In this document: one piece after another, positions 1 to 4,318 of the stretch
How the letters are laid out: the number at the start of each line of letters is the position of its first letter
How positions within the stretch are numbered: the stretch's first letter is position 1
Assembly: GCA_014304965.1 (NCBI GenBank)
Contig: JACRTZ010000133.1
Location: 5,116 to 14,320 of the forward strand
Reading direction: 5' to 3'
From: Vulcanimicrobiota bacterium
Lineage (GTDB): Bacteria > Vulcanimicrobiota > Vulcanimicrobiia > Vulcanimicrobiales > Vulcanimicrobiaceae
DNA: 9,205 nucleotides
Made by a program: the position numbers and the translations under genes
The notes under the pieces: model-generated
Seen by the model: the letters and a program-made list of their open reading frames with translations, nothing else
Told to the model about the DNA's origin: nothing
The model's database searches: none

Positions 1-30
1 CCTCCACTCAATCCCCCGGATTCACGATGA
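1..30 (+). CDS. Possible C-terminal end of an upstream gene (partial)
   Basis: Reading from base 1, the frame is open for nine codons (PPLNPPDSR) and stops at TGA 28-30. That stop overlaps the ATG at 27-29 of the next gene as ATGA, a common arrangement for translationally coupled genes. The overlap is the only support for a real upstream gene, since nine residues cannot identify a product. The frame of the next gene is also open to the window edge, so it could instead begin further upstream. Confidence 0.3.
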   Translation, partial: PPLNPPDSR

Positions 31-236
31 TCGCCTTAAACGACTACGTTATCGGACTCGCGCTGTTCCTCATTTTCACGCTCGCGTTGGGACGTGCTCT
101 ATACATGAGAAACCGGCGCCCGAAATTTCTGTACGGCAAACGTCAAAGCGTTGCGCTCGTTCAGCGAGCCCGGCGTGCGCGCTTCGAAACGCGTGAAGAG
201 CTCCTGGAGATCCGCCCCTTCTCGCAATCGGCCTAA
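27..236 (+). CDS. Small single-helix membrane protein, unknown function
   Basis: This 69-residue protein has one clear hydrophobic segment at about residues 7-26. A strongly basic stretch follows (residues about 28-55, rich in Arg and Lys), which by the positive-inside rule would lie in the cytoplasm with the N-terminus outside. I see no signal-peptidase site, Cys lipobox or catalytic motif, and I do not recognise the family. No good Shine-Dalgarno precedes ATG 27. The ATGA overlap with a possible upstream frame suggests coupled translation. It ends about 95 bases before tRNA-Ser(GCU). Confidence 0.5.
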   Translation: MIALNDYVIGLALFLIFTLALGRALYMRNRRPKFLYGKRQSVALVQRARRARFETREELLEIRPFSQSA

Positions 237-330
237 CTTCGGGTTGCGCGCGCGAGCGTGTGCGCCCGCGGCGGGAGGCTCGGCTGGCCGCGTCGGCAAA
301 CGAACGCCCTGCCGGAGCGATCTGCGGCAT

Positions 331-419
331 GGAGAGATGGCCGAGCGGCTGAAGGCGGCGGTTTGCTAAACCGTTATACGCCCTAAAGCGTATCGAGGGT
401 TCGAATCCCTCTCTCTCCG
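331..419 (+). tRNA. tRNA-Ser(GCU)
   Basis: This is a class II tRNA of 89 nt. The acceptor GGAGAGA (331-337) pairs with TCTCTCC (412-418), and G419 is the discriminator base. The anticodon loop 363-369 is TTGCTAA with anticodon GCT at 365-367, which reads AGC and AGU codons. The long variable arm has a TACGC/GCGTA stem, as expected for serine tRNAs, and the T-arm carries GGTTCGAATCC. No CCA is encoded; the next bases are TATT, so CCA must be added after transcription. Confidence 0.97.
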
Positions 420-429
420 TATTCTGCAA

Positions 430-465
430 ACAGCGCGCCGGCAGGGAAGTCCCCGGGCGCGCTGT
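430..465 (+). other. 10-bp hairpin in the spacer between two tRNA genes
   Basis: ACAGCGCGCC (430-439) pairs perfectly with GGCGCGCTGT (456-465) around a 16-nt loop. It starts 10 bases after tRNA-Ser(GCU). No T-run follows, so it does not meet the usual pattern of an intrinsic terminator; it may be a weak terminator or a structure met during processing of a Ser-Arg tRNA precursor. A second small stem, GCTCC/GGAGC at 476-491, lies just before tRNA-Arg(ACG). Confidence 0.5.
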
Positions 466-493
466 ATGAATGTTGGCTCCGATTTTGGAGCGT

Positions 494-567
494 GCGGTCG
501 TAGCTCAATTGGATAGAGCAACAGGCTACGAACTTGTAGGTTGGGGGTTCGAGTCCCTCCGACCGCA
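494..567 (+). tRNA. tRNA-Arg(ACG)
   Basis: This is a 74-nt cloverleaf. The acceptor GCGGTCG (494-500) pairs with CGACCGC (560-566), and A567 is the discriminator. The anticodon stem ACAGG/CTTGT encloses the loop CTACGAA (526-532) with anticodon ACG at 528-530. In bacteria A34 of this tRNA is normally converted to inosine by TadA, so that it reads CGU, CGC and CGA. A TadA gene lies about 1 kb downstream in this window. CCA is not encoded; TAA follows. Confidence 0.97.
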
Positions 568-575
568 TAATGGCG

Positions 576-616
576 AACGAGCGCGCGCTGCAAAGCGACG
601 CGCTCGTTTTGTTTTT
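576..616 (+). terminator. Intrinsic terminator after tRNA-Arg(ACG)
   Basis: A 10-bp perfect stem pairs AACGAGCGCG (576-585) with CGCGCTCGTT (599-608). Inside it, after one unpaired A (598), CGCT (586-589) pairs with AGCG (594-597) and is closed by a GCAA tetraloop (590-593). A T-rich tail, TTTTGTTTTT, covers 607-616. It starts 9 bases after the tRNA and should end transcription of the Ser(GCU)-Arg(ACG) unit. Confidence 0.9.
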
Positions 617-640
617 AGTTCACACGGTTCGGCGTTAGGA

Positions 641-934
641 TCAAGCGAACGCCTTGCGCCGGGCGAGCATCGCGACCGCATTGGTTACCGTAGCGCGCAA
701 AACAACGACGCGTATTCCTCCGATCGTGTCGCGGCGGCGTACGGAGGCCGGCAACGTGCTCGCTGCTTCGTTGAAGAACATGCTCGCGGCAACCGTCACC
801 TTCCGATTGTCATCGAGCCGGCGGACGCTAAAGCCGTTAAGATCGCCCTTGAGGTAGCCGGCCCCGCGGCAGCGCTCCTTGGCGGATATTTGCGGCTCAG
901 ATGGAAAACGCCGCGCTTGGCTCGCGGGTAATCG
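641..934 (-). other. Doubtful coding stretch without a usable start, between tRNA genes
   Basis: The 426-base gap between tRNA-Arg(ACG) and tRNA-Met holds no confident gene beyond the terminator. On the - strand one frame is open from 934 to a TGA at 643-641, about 97 codons. Its inferred product contains stretches such as LNGFSVRRLDDNRKVTVAAS, MFFNEAASTLP and GGIRVVVLRATVTNAVAML. By hand count, third-position G+C is highest in this frame (roughly 73%, against about 64% and 56% in the other two phases), the order expected for coding DNA in a G+C-rich genome. The only internal starts are GTG at 799 and ATG at 781, giving about 52 or 46 residues. I do not recognise the protein. It could be a gene remnant, a very small gene, or chance. 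Confidence 0.2.
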
Positions 935-993
935 TCACCGCGCTTCGGCTCAAAGAAACTCGCGGACGAGAGGCGAAGTTCAAACCGCTAGAC

Positions 994-1065
994 GGCTCGG
1001 TAGCTCAGTGGTAGAGCGGGGGACTCATAAGCCCTAGGTCGTAGGTTCGAATCCTACCCGAGTCA
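994..1065 (+). tRNA. tRNA-Met(CAU), probably the elongator
   Basis: This is a compact 72-nt cloverleaf. The acceptor GGCTCGG (994-1000) pairs with CCGAGTC (1058-1064) with one G-T pair; A1065 is the discriminator. The loop CTCATAA (1024-1030) has anticodon CAT at 1026-1028. The anticodon stem GGGGA/GCCCT lacks the three stacked G-C pairs next to the loop that mark initiator tRNA, and position 1 pairs with position 72, unlike bacterial initiators. A CAT anticodon could also belong to tRNA-Ile2 after lysidine modification, but the anticodon arm resembles elongator Met tRNAs. CCA is not encoded. Confidence 0.92.
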
Positions 1066-1082
1066 CGGTTATCGCACTACCG

Positions 1083-1111
1083 ATCCCGGCCCAAATTGCC
1101 CGGGATTTTTT
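1083..1111 (+). terminator. Intrinsic terminator after tRNA-Met
   Basis: ATCCCGG (1083-1089) pairs with CCGGGAT (1100-1106) around a 10-nt loop, and six T residues occupy 1106-1111. It lies 17 bases after the 3' end of tRNA-Met, so this tRNA is probably transcribed alone or with sequence upstream of it. Confidence 0.88.
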
Positions 1112-1213
1112 ACGCTCGAAACCGCGGGGCGCAAAACGCTGTTTTACAGGAGCACCCTTCAAGCGCCCGAACAATGAAGTAACGTCAGCGAACCCCGAGG
1201 TAATAGCCCCCAC

Positions 1214-1453
1214 ATGTCGACCATCCCGTGCGATTTCTGCCCCCATCCCGTCGATCGCGGGCAGATGGAAGAAATCGAGATCTCGCACTACGTTCCCGAT
1301 TCGTCGGGCGACGATTTGGCGTACGCGCGCACCTATTTTTTCGGACATCCCGACTGCGTGCGGAAATTTTATCGCGGTTTGGTCGATCATAAACTCGACC
1401 TCTTCAAACATATGCCGACGGCCGCGCCCCTCAGTCCAGAGGAGCCCAAGTAG
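1214..1453 (+). CDS. Small C2HC-type putative zinc-binding protein
   Basis: The product has 79 residues. It carries a CxxC pair near the N-terminus (Cys6, Cys9 in PCDFCPHP) and an HxxC pair at His45 and Cys48 (GHPDC), a plausible C2HC zinc site in a treble-clef-like arrangement. The sequence after the second pair (VRKFYRGLVDHKLDLFKH) looks helical. A GAGG at 1197-1200 lies about 13 nt before ATG 1214, longer than ideal, but the ATG is the first in frame. It lies between two tRNA genes and ends 13 bases before tRNA-Arg(CCG) with no terminator, so the two may share a transcript. I do not recognise the family; metal binding is inferred from Cys/His spacing only. Confidence 0.7.
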   Translation: MSTIPCDFCPHPVDRGQMEEIEISHYVPDSSGDDLAYARTYFFGHPDCVRKFYRGLVDHKLDLFKHMPTAAPLSPEEPK

Positions 1454-1466
1454 GCCGCCGCTGCAT

Positions 1467-1543
1467 GCGCCCGTAGCGTAGCTGGATAACGCGCGGCCCT
1501 CCGAAGGCTGAGATCGGCGGTTCGAATCCGTCCGGGCGCACCA
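1467..1543 (+). tRNA. tRNA-Arg(CCG), with encoded CCA
   Basis: The acceptor GCGCCCG (1467-1473) pairs with CGGGCGC (1533-1539), and A1540 is the discriminator. CCA follows at 1541-1543, the only tRNA here that encodes it. The stem CGGCC/GGCTG encloses the loop CTCCGAA (1499-1505) with anticodon CCG at 1501-1503, reading CGG. Five T residues follow at 1545-1549 but without a separate hairpin. The tadA start codon is only 14 bases downstream, so the tRNA and tadA are probably on one transcript. Confidence 0.96.
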
Positions 1544-1557
1544 CTTTTTCTTCAATC

Positions 1558-2007
1558 ATGAACGATACGACGTACATGCGTCGAGCATTGCACCTCGCCG
1601 GCGAGGCGGCGGAGCGAGGCGACGTGCCGATCGGAGCCGTGCTGGTCTGCCGCGATCGCAGTTTTGAGGCGCGCAACGAAAAGGAGTCGCGCCCCGATCC
1701 GACGGCGCATGCCGAAATCCTCGCCATACGCGCTGCGGCCGAGTCGCTCGGCGTTTGGCGTTTGCCCGACGCGACGCTGTACGTGACGAAAGAACCCTGC
1801 GCGATGTGCGCCGGCGCAATCGTCGCCGCGCGCATCCGCCGGCTCGTCTTCGGCTGCCTGGATCCCAAGGGCGGCGCGGCCGGCAGCGTCATCGACGTGT
1901 TTGCGTCGCAAGCCGTGAACCATCGCGTCGCCGTCGAGGGCGGGATCCTCGCAGCCGACACCTCCGAGCAGCTGCGTCTCTTTTTCGCCGCGCAGCGAAA
2001 GTCGTAG
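1558..2007 (+). CDS. tadA: tRNA-specific adenosine deaminase TadA
   Basis: TadA deaminates A34 of tRNA-Arg(ACG) to inosine in the cytoplasm, allowing one tRNA to read CGU, CGC and CGA. The 149-residue product has the complete deaminase active site: HAE at residues 51-53 (His51 zinc ligand, Glu53 proton shuttle) and PCAMC at 80-84 (Cys81 and Cys84 zinc ligands). Other conserved stretches are VPIGAVLV (23-30), ATLYVTKEPC (72-81) and, after the metal site, GGAAGSVIDV and NHRV, which match E. coli TadA closely. I chose ATG 1558 because the family has a few residues before the MR-AL-LA helix; the internal ATG at 1576 would begin exactly at it. No Shine-Dalgarno is visible upstream. The gene lies between two tRNA genes and within about 1 kb of its substrate tRNA gene. 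Confidence 0.97.
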   Translation: MNDTTYMRRALHLAGEAAERGDVPIGAVLVCRDRSFEARNEKESRPDPTAHAEILAIRAAAESLGVWRLPDATLYVTKEPCAMCAGAIVAARIRRLVFGCLDPKGGAAGSVIDVFASQAVNHRVAVEGGILAADTSEQLRLFFAAQRKS

Positions 2008-2041
2008 GACCGTGCGCGCGGCCCGTGATATAGAACGCCTC

Positions 2042-2129
2042 GGAGAGGTGGTCGAGTGGTTGAAGGCACCCGCCTCGAAAGCGGGCGAACGTTAATAGCG
2101 TTCCGAGAGTTCGAATCTCTCCCTCTCCG
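2042..2129 (+). tRNA. tRNA-Ser(CGA)
   Basis: This is a class II tRNA of 88 nt. The acceptor GGAGAGG (2042-2048) pairs with CCTCTCC (2122-2128), and G2129 is the discriminator. The stem CCCGC/GCGGG encloses CTCGAAA (2074-2080) with anticodon CGA at 2076-2078, reading UCG. The variable arm forms GAACG/CGTTC. CCA is not encoded: the next three bases are the ATG of the following gene. An AT-rich GATATAG lies at about 2026-2032 upstream and could be a -10 element, but I see no convincing -35. Confidence 0.97.
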
Positions 2130-3539
2130 ATGTATTTCGTCCTCATCGCATTGACGATGTCGCCGCTCTCGGCCGAGCAGGTACGGCACCGAGACGCGAG
2201 CGCGATTTTCGCCCGACTGTCGACGCAAACGGCGAGCACGCTCGGCGCAGCCGGCGATCCTGGCGCGGCGATCGTCGTGGCCGATCGCGACGGAGTCGTC
2301 GCTTGCCGAGGCTTCGGCGTAGATTTCTCTGGGCGGCCGGTCACGTGCGATTCGCCCTTCGCGATCGCCTCGCTGACGAAGAGTGTCACCGCGCTTGCCG
2401 TGCGCCGGCTTGCGGCGGAGCGCCGCCTGGCTCTCGACGAGCCCGTCGCGCGATACCTGCCGTGGTTTCGGCCGCAAGACGGCGATCGCATCACCGTGCG
2501 CGATTTACTGGAGCAGGGCAGCGGGTTGAGCGAGAGCGCGCGTCGCGCCTGGCTCGGCTCCCGCGATGACGATGCCGACGTACTTCGCCGTCACGTCGAA
2601 GCATTGAACCGCGAACTGTTACTGTGGCCGCCCGGCTCACGATTCGAGTACAGCAACGCGAACTACGACGTGCTCGGCATACTGGTGGCCGCGGCAAGCG
2701 GCGTAGGCTATGAGGAATACGTACGAACGCGCGTGCTCGCTCCGCTCCGGATTTTGCGCGTGTCCTTTTCGTGCAAATCGGGCGCGCGTGGCTATTCCCG
2801 CTGGTTCTCCGTTCCGGTGCGCGGACCGGCGCCGCCGAATTTTTGCGCGGACGCTCCCGCGGGCGGCCTCATCTTAAGCGCGCGGCAGTACGGGCGCTAC
2901 CTCGCGGCGCACCTAGATGAGGGGCGCACGTGGAGCCGCGTGGTGTTGAGTGCTGCAGGTTGGCGCGATGTGCATCGTTCGGCGCCGTCGTTCCCGTATG
3001 CGATGGGCTGGTTCGACATCGTGCGCCCCGACGGAGCGCGCGAGCTGCGCCACACCGGTTCGGCGCCCGAATTTCAAACGTTTGCCATGCTGCTGCCGTC
3101 GCGCGGAATCGGAGCGGCGCGCTTTGCGAATGCGGGCGAGTCGCCGGACTTCGGTCGCCGTCAACCGATCGAACGAAATTTCGAGGCTATTCTGCTGGGG
3201 TTCCCCGAGCAGCGGATACCCTGGTTCCCCGCAGATTTGCCGGTGCGTCTCGCGGCGCTCTTCGGCCTGGTAAGCGCAGTCGCGACGCTTGCGCAATTTC
3301 TCCTTGTTCGAAACGCAACGCTGCGCACCGCGACCATCGCGATACTTCTGCGCGTAGCGATCCTCGCAGCTCTGGCGATCTTCTTGCTTCCGCAATGGGG
3401 CTGGTCCCCAGCAACGCAATTCGCGTTCGCTCCGGATCTGTCGGCGCTCCTAACGACTAGCGCCGGCGTACTAGGAGTTGACGTCATTTGCCTTGTTCTT
3501 TGGCTGAGGAAAAACTTCAGCAACAACCCATTTCTGTGA
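2130..3539 (+). CDS. Membrane-anchored serine hydrolase, class C beta-lactamase/DD-peptidase family
   Basis: The 469-residue product has the signature of the serine beta-lactamase/penicillin-binding fold: SxxK at 81-84 (SLTK, nucleophile Ser81), YxN at 174-176 (YSN), and HTG at 308-310 replacing the KTG box, as is common in the CubicO/EstB/class C-like branch. The N-terminus (MYFVLIALTMSPLSA) is a short hydrophobic stretch without a leading positive charge, so it is a weak signal peptide or anchor. After the catalytic domain come three hydrophobic segments at about 371-393, 401-421 and 436-459. The catalytic part is therefore probably extracytoplasmic and membrane-tethered. The substrate is unknown: a peptidoglycan-type peptide, ester or amide. 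Calling it an antibiotic resistance gene is not justified. ATG 2130 abuts tRNA-Ser(CGA) with no room for a ribosome-binding site; ATG 2157 (Met10) is the alternative start but removes most of the hydrophobic N-terminus. Confidence 0.88.
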   Translation: MYFVLIALTMSPLSAEQVRHRDASAIFARLSTQTASTLGAAGDPGAAIVVADRDGVVACRGFGVDFSGRPVTCDSPFAIASLTKSVTALAVRRLAAERRLALDEPVARYLPWFRPQDGDRITVRDLLEQGSGLSESARRAWLGSRDDDADVLRRHVEALNRELLLWPPGSRFEYSNANYDVLGILVAAASGVGYEEYVRTRVLAPLRILRVSFSCKSGARGYSRWFSVPVRGPAPPNFCADAPAGGLILSARQYGRYLAAHLDEGRTWSRVVLSAAGWRDVHRSAPSFPYAMGWFDIVRPDGARELRHTGSAPEFQTFAMLLPSRGIGAARFANAGESPDFGRRQPIERNFEAILLGFPEQRIPWFPADLPVRLAALFGLVSAVATLAQFLLVRNATLRTATIAILLRVAILAALAIFLLPQWGWSPATQFAFAPDLSALLTTSAGVLGVDVICLVLWLRKNFSNNPFL

Positions 3540-3654
3540 GCATGCTGTCATTTCCAAGAATGCGCAATCTTTCGTAATTCTCTACGTTTGAATGAGCAAG
3601 GGTCGCATAGCGAGACAGCTGAGGTGGCCCTGTGCAATCGTTCAGGAGAATCTT
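3540..3654 (+). promoter_or_regulatory. Intergenic leader of the CVNH-like gene
   Basis: This 115-base gap begins with an AT-richer patch (3540-3592) that probably holds the promoter, though I cannot name convincing -35 and -10 boxes. In the likely 5' leader AGGGTC (3599-3604) can pair with GGCCCT (3626-3631), closing a 21-nt loop upstream of the ribosome-binding site. I do not recognise a riboswitch class. Confidence 0.3.
3644..3648 (+). promoter_or_regulatory. Shine-Dalgarno site setting the start of the CVNH-like gene
   Basis: AGGAG lies 6 nt before ATG 3655, directly upstream of a clean signal peptide. This decides for 3655 over the in-frame ATG at 3592, which would add 21 residues lacking signal-peptide character and has no such site. 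Confidence 0.85.
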
Positions 3655-4257
3655 ATGTCTCGATCTTTCCTCGGACTCGTCGCGGGCCTCGGGCTGGCGG
3701 TCACGGCGTTCGCGCCGGCGTACGCGGCCTCCATACCGTCGGGTTCCTACCAACAATCGTGCACCAACGTGCGCATTCACGGCAACCGACTGAGCGCCCG
3801 CTGCACGACGTCCAGCGGCAGCCGCACCACCTCGACGATCGCCGCGAACAAATGCCGCAACGGCGACATCGCCAACGTCAACGGCATCCTGACCTGTAAT
3901 CCGAACGGCTACGGCAACGGTTACGGCAACAACACGAACAACGGCCGTTACAACAATAACGGCAGCGACGACCGTGATTCGCGCGACAACGACAACGGGC
4001 GCCATAATAACAATAACGGCCAGTACAACAACAACGGCCAATACAACAACAACGGCCAGTACAACAACAACGGACGCTACACCAACGGCTCAGTCCCGAA
4101 CGGATCGTACCAGGGAAGCTGTAACAATGTCAGCGCCAACGGCTCGACGCTGACCGCGACGTGCTCCGCGCCGAACGGTTCGATGATCACCTCGGCGGTC
4201 AGCACGCGCTGCCGCGGCGACATCGCAAACGTCAACGGACGCCTCGTCTGCCAATAG
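3655..4257 (+). CDS. Secreted protein with two cyanovirin-N-type half-repeats split by an Asn-rich linker
   Basis: The 200-residue product has a signal peptide (residues 1-24; hydrophobic core about 5-20, AYA before the likely cut). Two related segments follow: 28-81 (GSYQQSC ... RNGDIANVNGILTC) and 148-199 (GSYQGSC ... CRGDIANVNGRLVC). Each has four cysteines (36, 50, 67, 81 and 156, 170, 186, 199). The pattern GSYxxSC, a second Cys 14 residues on, then a D-I-A-N-V-N-G-L-C ending matches the repeat unit of cyanovirin-N homology (CVNH) proteins, where two such ~50-residue repeats make one glycan-binding domain. Here they are separated by about 66 residues of Asn, Gly, Tyr, Asp and Arg, including three QYNNNG units. 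It probably acts outside the cytoplasm, possibly binding sugars; binding is inferred from the family. It appears monocistronic and is followed by a hairpin. Confidence 0.82.
   Translation: MSRSFLGLVAGLGLAVTAFAPAYAASIPSGSYQQSCTNVRIHGNRLSARCTTSSGSRTTSTIAANKCRNGDIANVNGILTCNPNGYGNGYGNNTNNGRYNNNGSDDRDSRDNDNGRHNNNNGQYNNNGQYNNNGQYNNNGRYTNGSVPNGSYQGSCNNVSANGSTLTATCSAPNGSMITSAVSTRCRGDIANVNGRLVCQ
4021..4074 (+). repeat. Three 18-bp tandem repeats coding for QYNNNG
   Basis: Three near-identical 18-bp units (CARTACAACAACAACGGM; they differ at two third-codon positions) run in frame through the linker of the CVNH-like protein, coding for residues 123-140. Related but diverged units (RYNNNG, RYTNGS) flank them. 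The high identity at DNA level suggests recent slippage or unequal exchange, so copy number may vary between strains. Confidence 0.9.
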
Positions 4258-4286
4258 CCCGACGCTTCGGCTAAGGCGAAACATGC

Positions 4287-4316
4287 ACGCCGAGGTCCCT
4301 TGCGGGGCCTCGGCGT
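4287..4316. terminator. Hairpin between convergent genes, likely shared terminator
   Basis: ACGCCGAGGTCCC (4287-4299) pairs with GGGGCCTCGGCGT (4304-4316) over 13 bp with one G-T pair and a TTGC loop. It starts 29 bases after the stop of the CVNH-like gene and ends just before the stop of the convergent quinone oxidoreductase gene (4319-4321). The T-tract is weak on both sides (TTCTT on the + strand), so efficiency is uncertain, but the position and stem strength fit a bidirectional terminator. Confidence 0.75.
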
Positions 4317-4318
4317 TC

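Noticed and set aside
383..593. Two - strand open frames across tRNA-Ser and tRNA-Arg
   Set aside because: They contain the typical antisense tRNA peptide (GLEPPTYKF, ERGIRTLDTL), a common false gene call.
470..931. 153-codon + strand open frame
   Set aside because: It runs through tRNA-Arg(ACG) and its terminator, so it cannot be a gene as drawn. Only a - strand frame in the same spacer had any coding-like composition.
1066..1213. Attachment site or integrated element next to the tRNA genes
   Set aside because: I found no integrase gene and no direct repeat of a tRNA 3' end elsewhere in the window.
1034..1555. 173-codon - strand open frame
   Set aside because: It covers part of tRNA-Met, a terminator, the C2HC gene and tRNA-Arg(CCG) in antisense; phrases such as RVGFEPTT and CARTDSNRRSQPSEGRA are the known false translations of antisense tRNA genes.
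3599..3631. Riboswitch in the leader of the CVNH-like gene
   Set aside because: Only one 6-bp pairing with a G-T pair is visible and the conserved loops of the riboswitch classes I know are absent.
3592..3654. Earlier ATG for the CVNH-like gene
   Set aside because: It would place 21 Arg- and Cys-containing residues before a clean signal peptide, and the good Shine-Dalgarno is at 3644-3648.
3517..4041. Val/Ala-rich open frame on the - strand that looks like membrane segments
   Set aside because: It is the complement of the Asn-rich linker (AAC codons read as GTT) and its apparent hydrophobic stretch comes from that repeat. The + strand gene has the signal peptide, Shine-Dalgarno and recognisable repeats.
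4021..4074. Possible CRISPR-like array
   Set aside because: The 18-bp units are directly adjacent with no spacers and stay in frame within a secreted protein.
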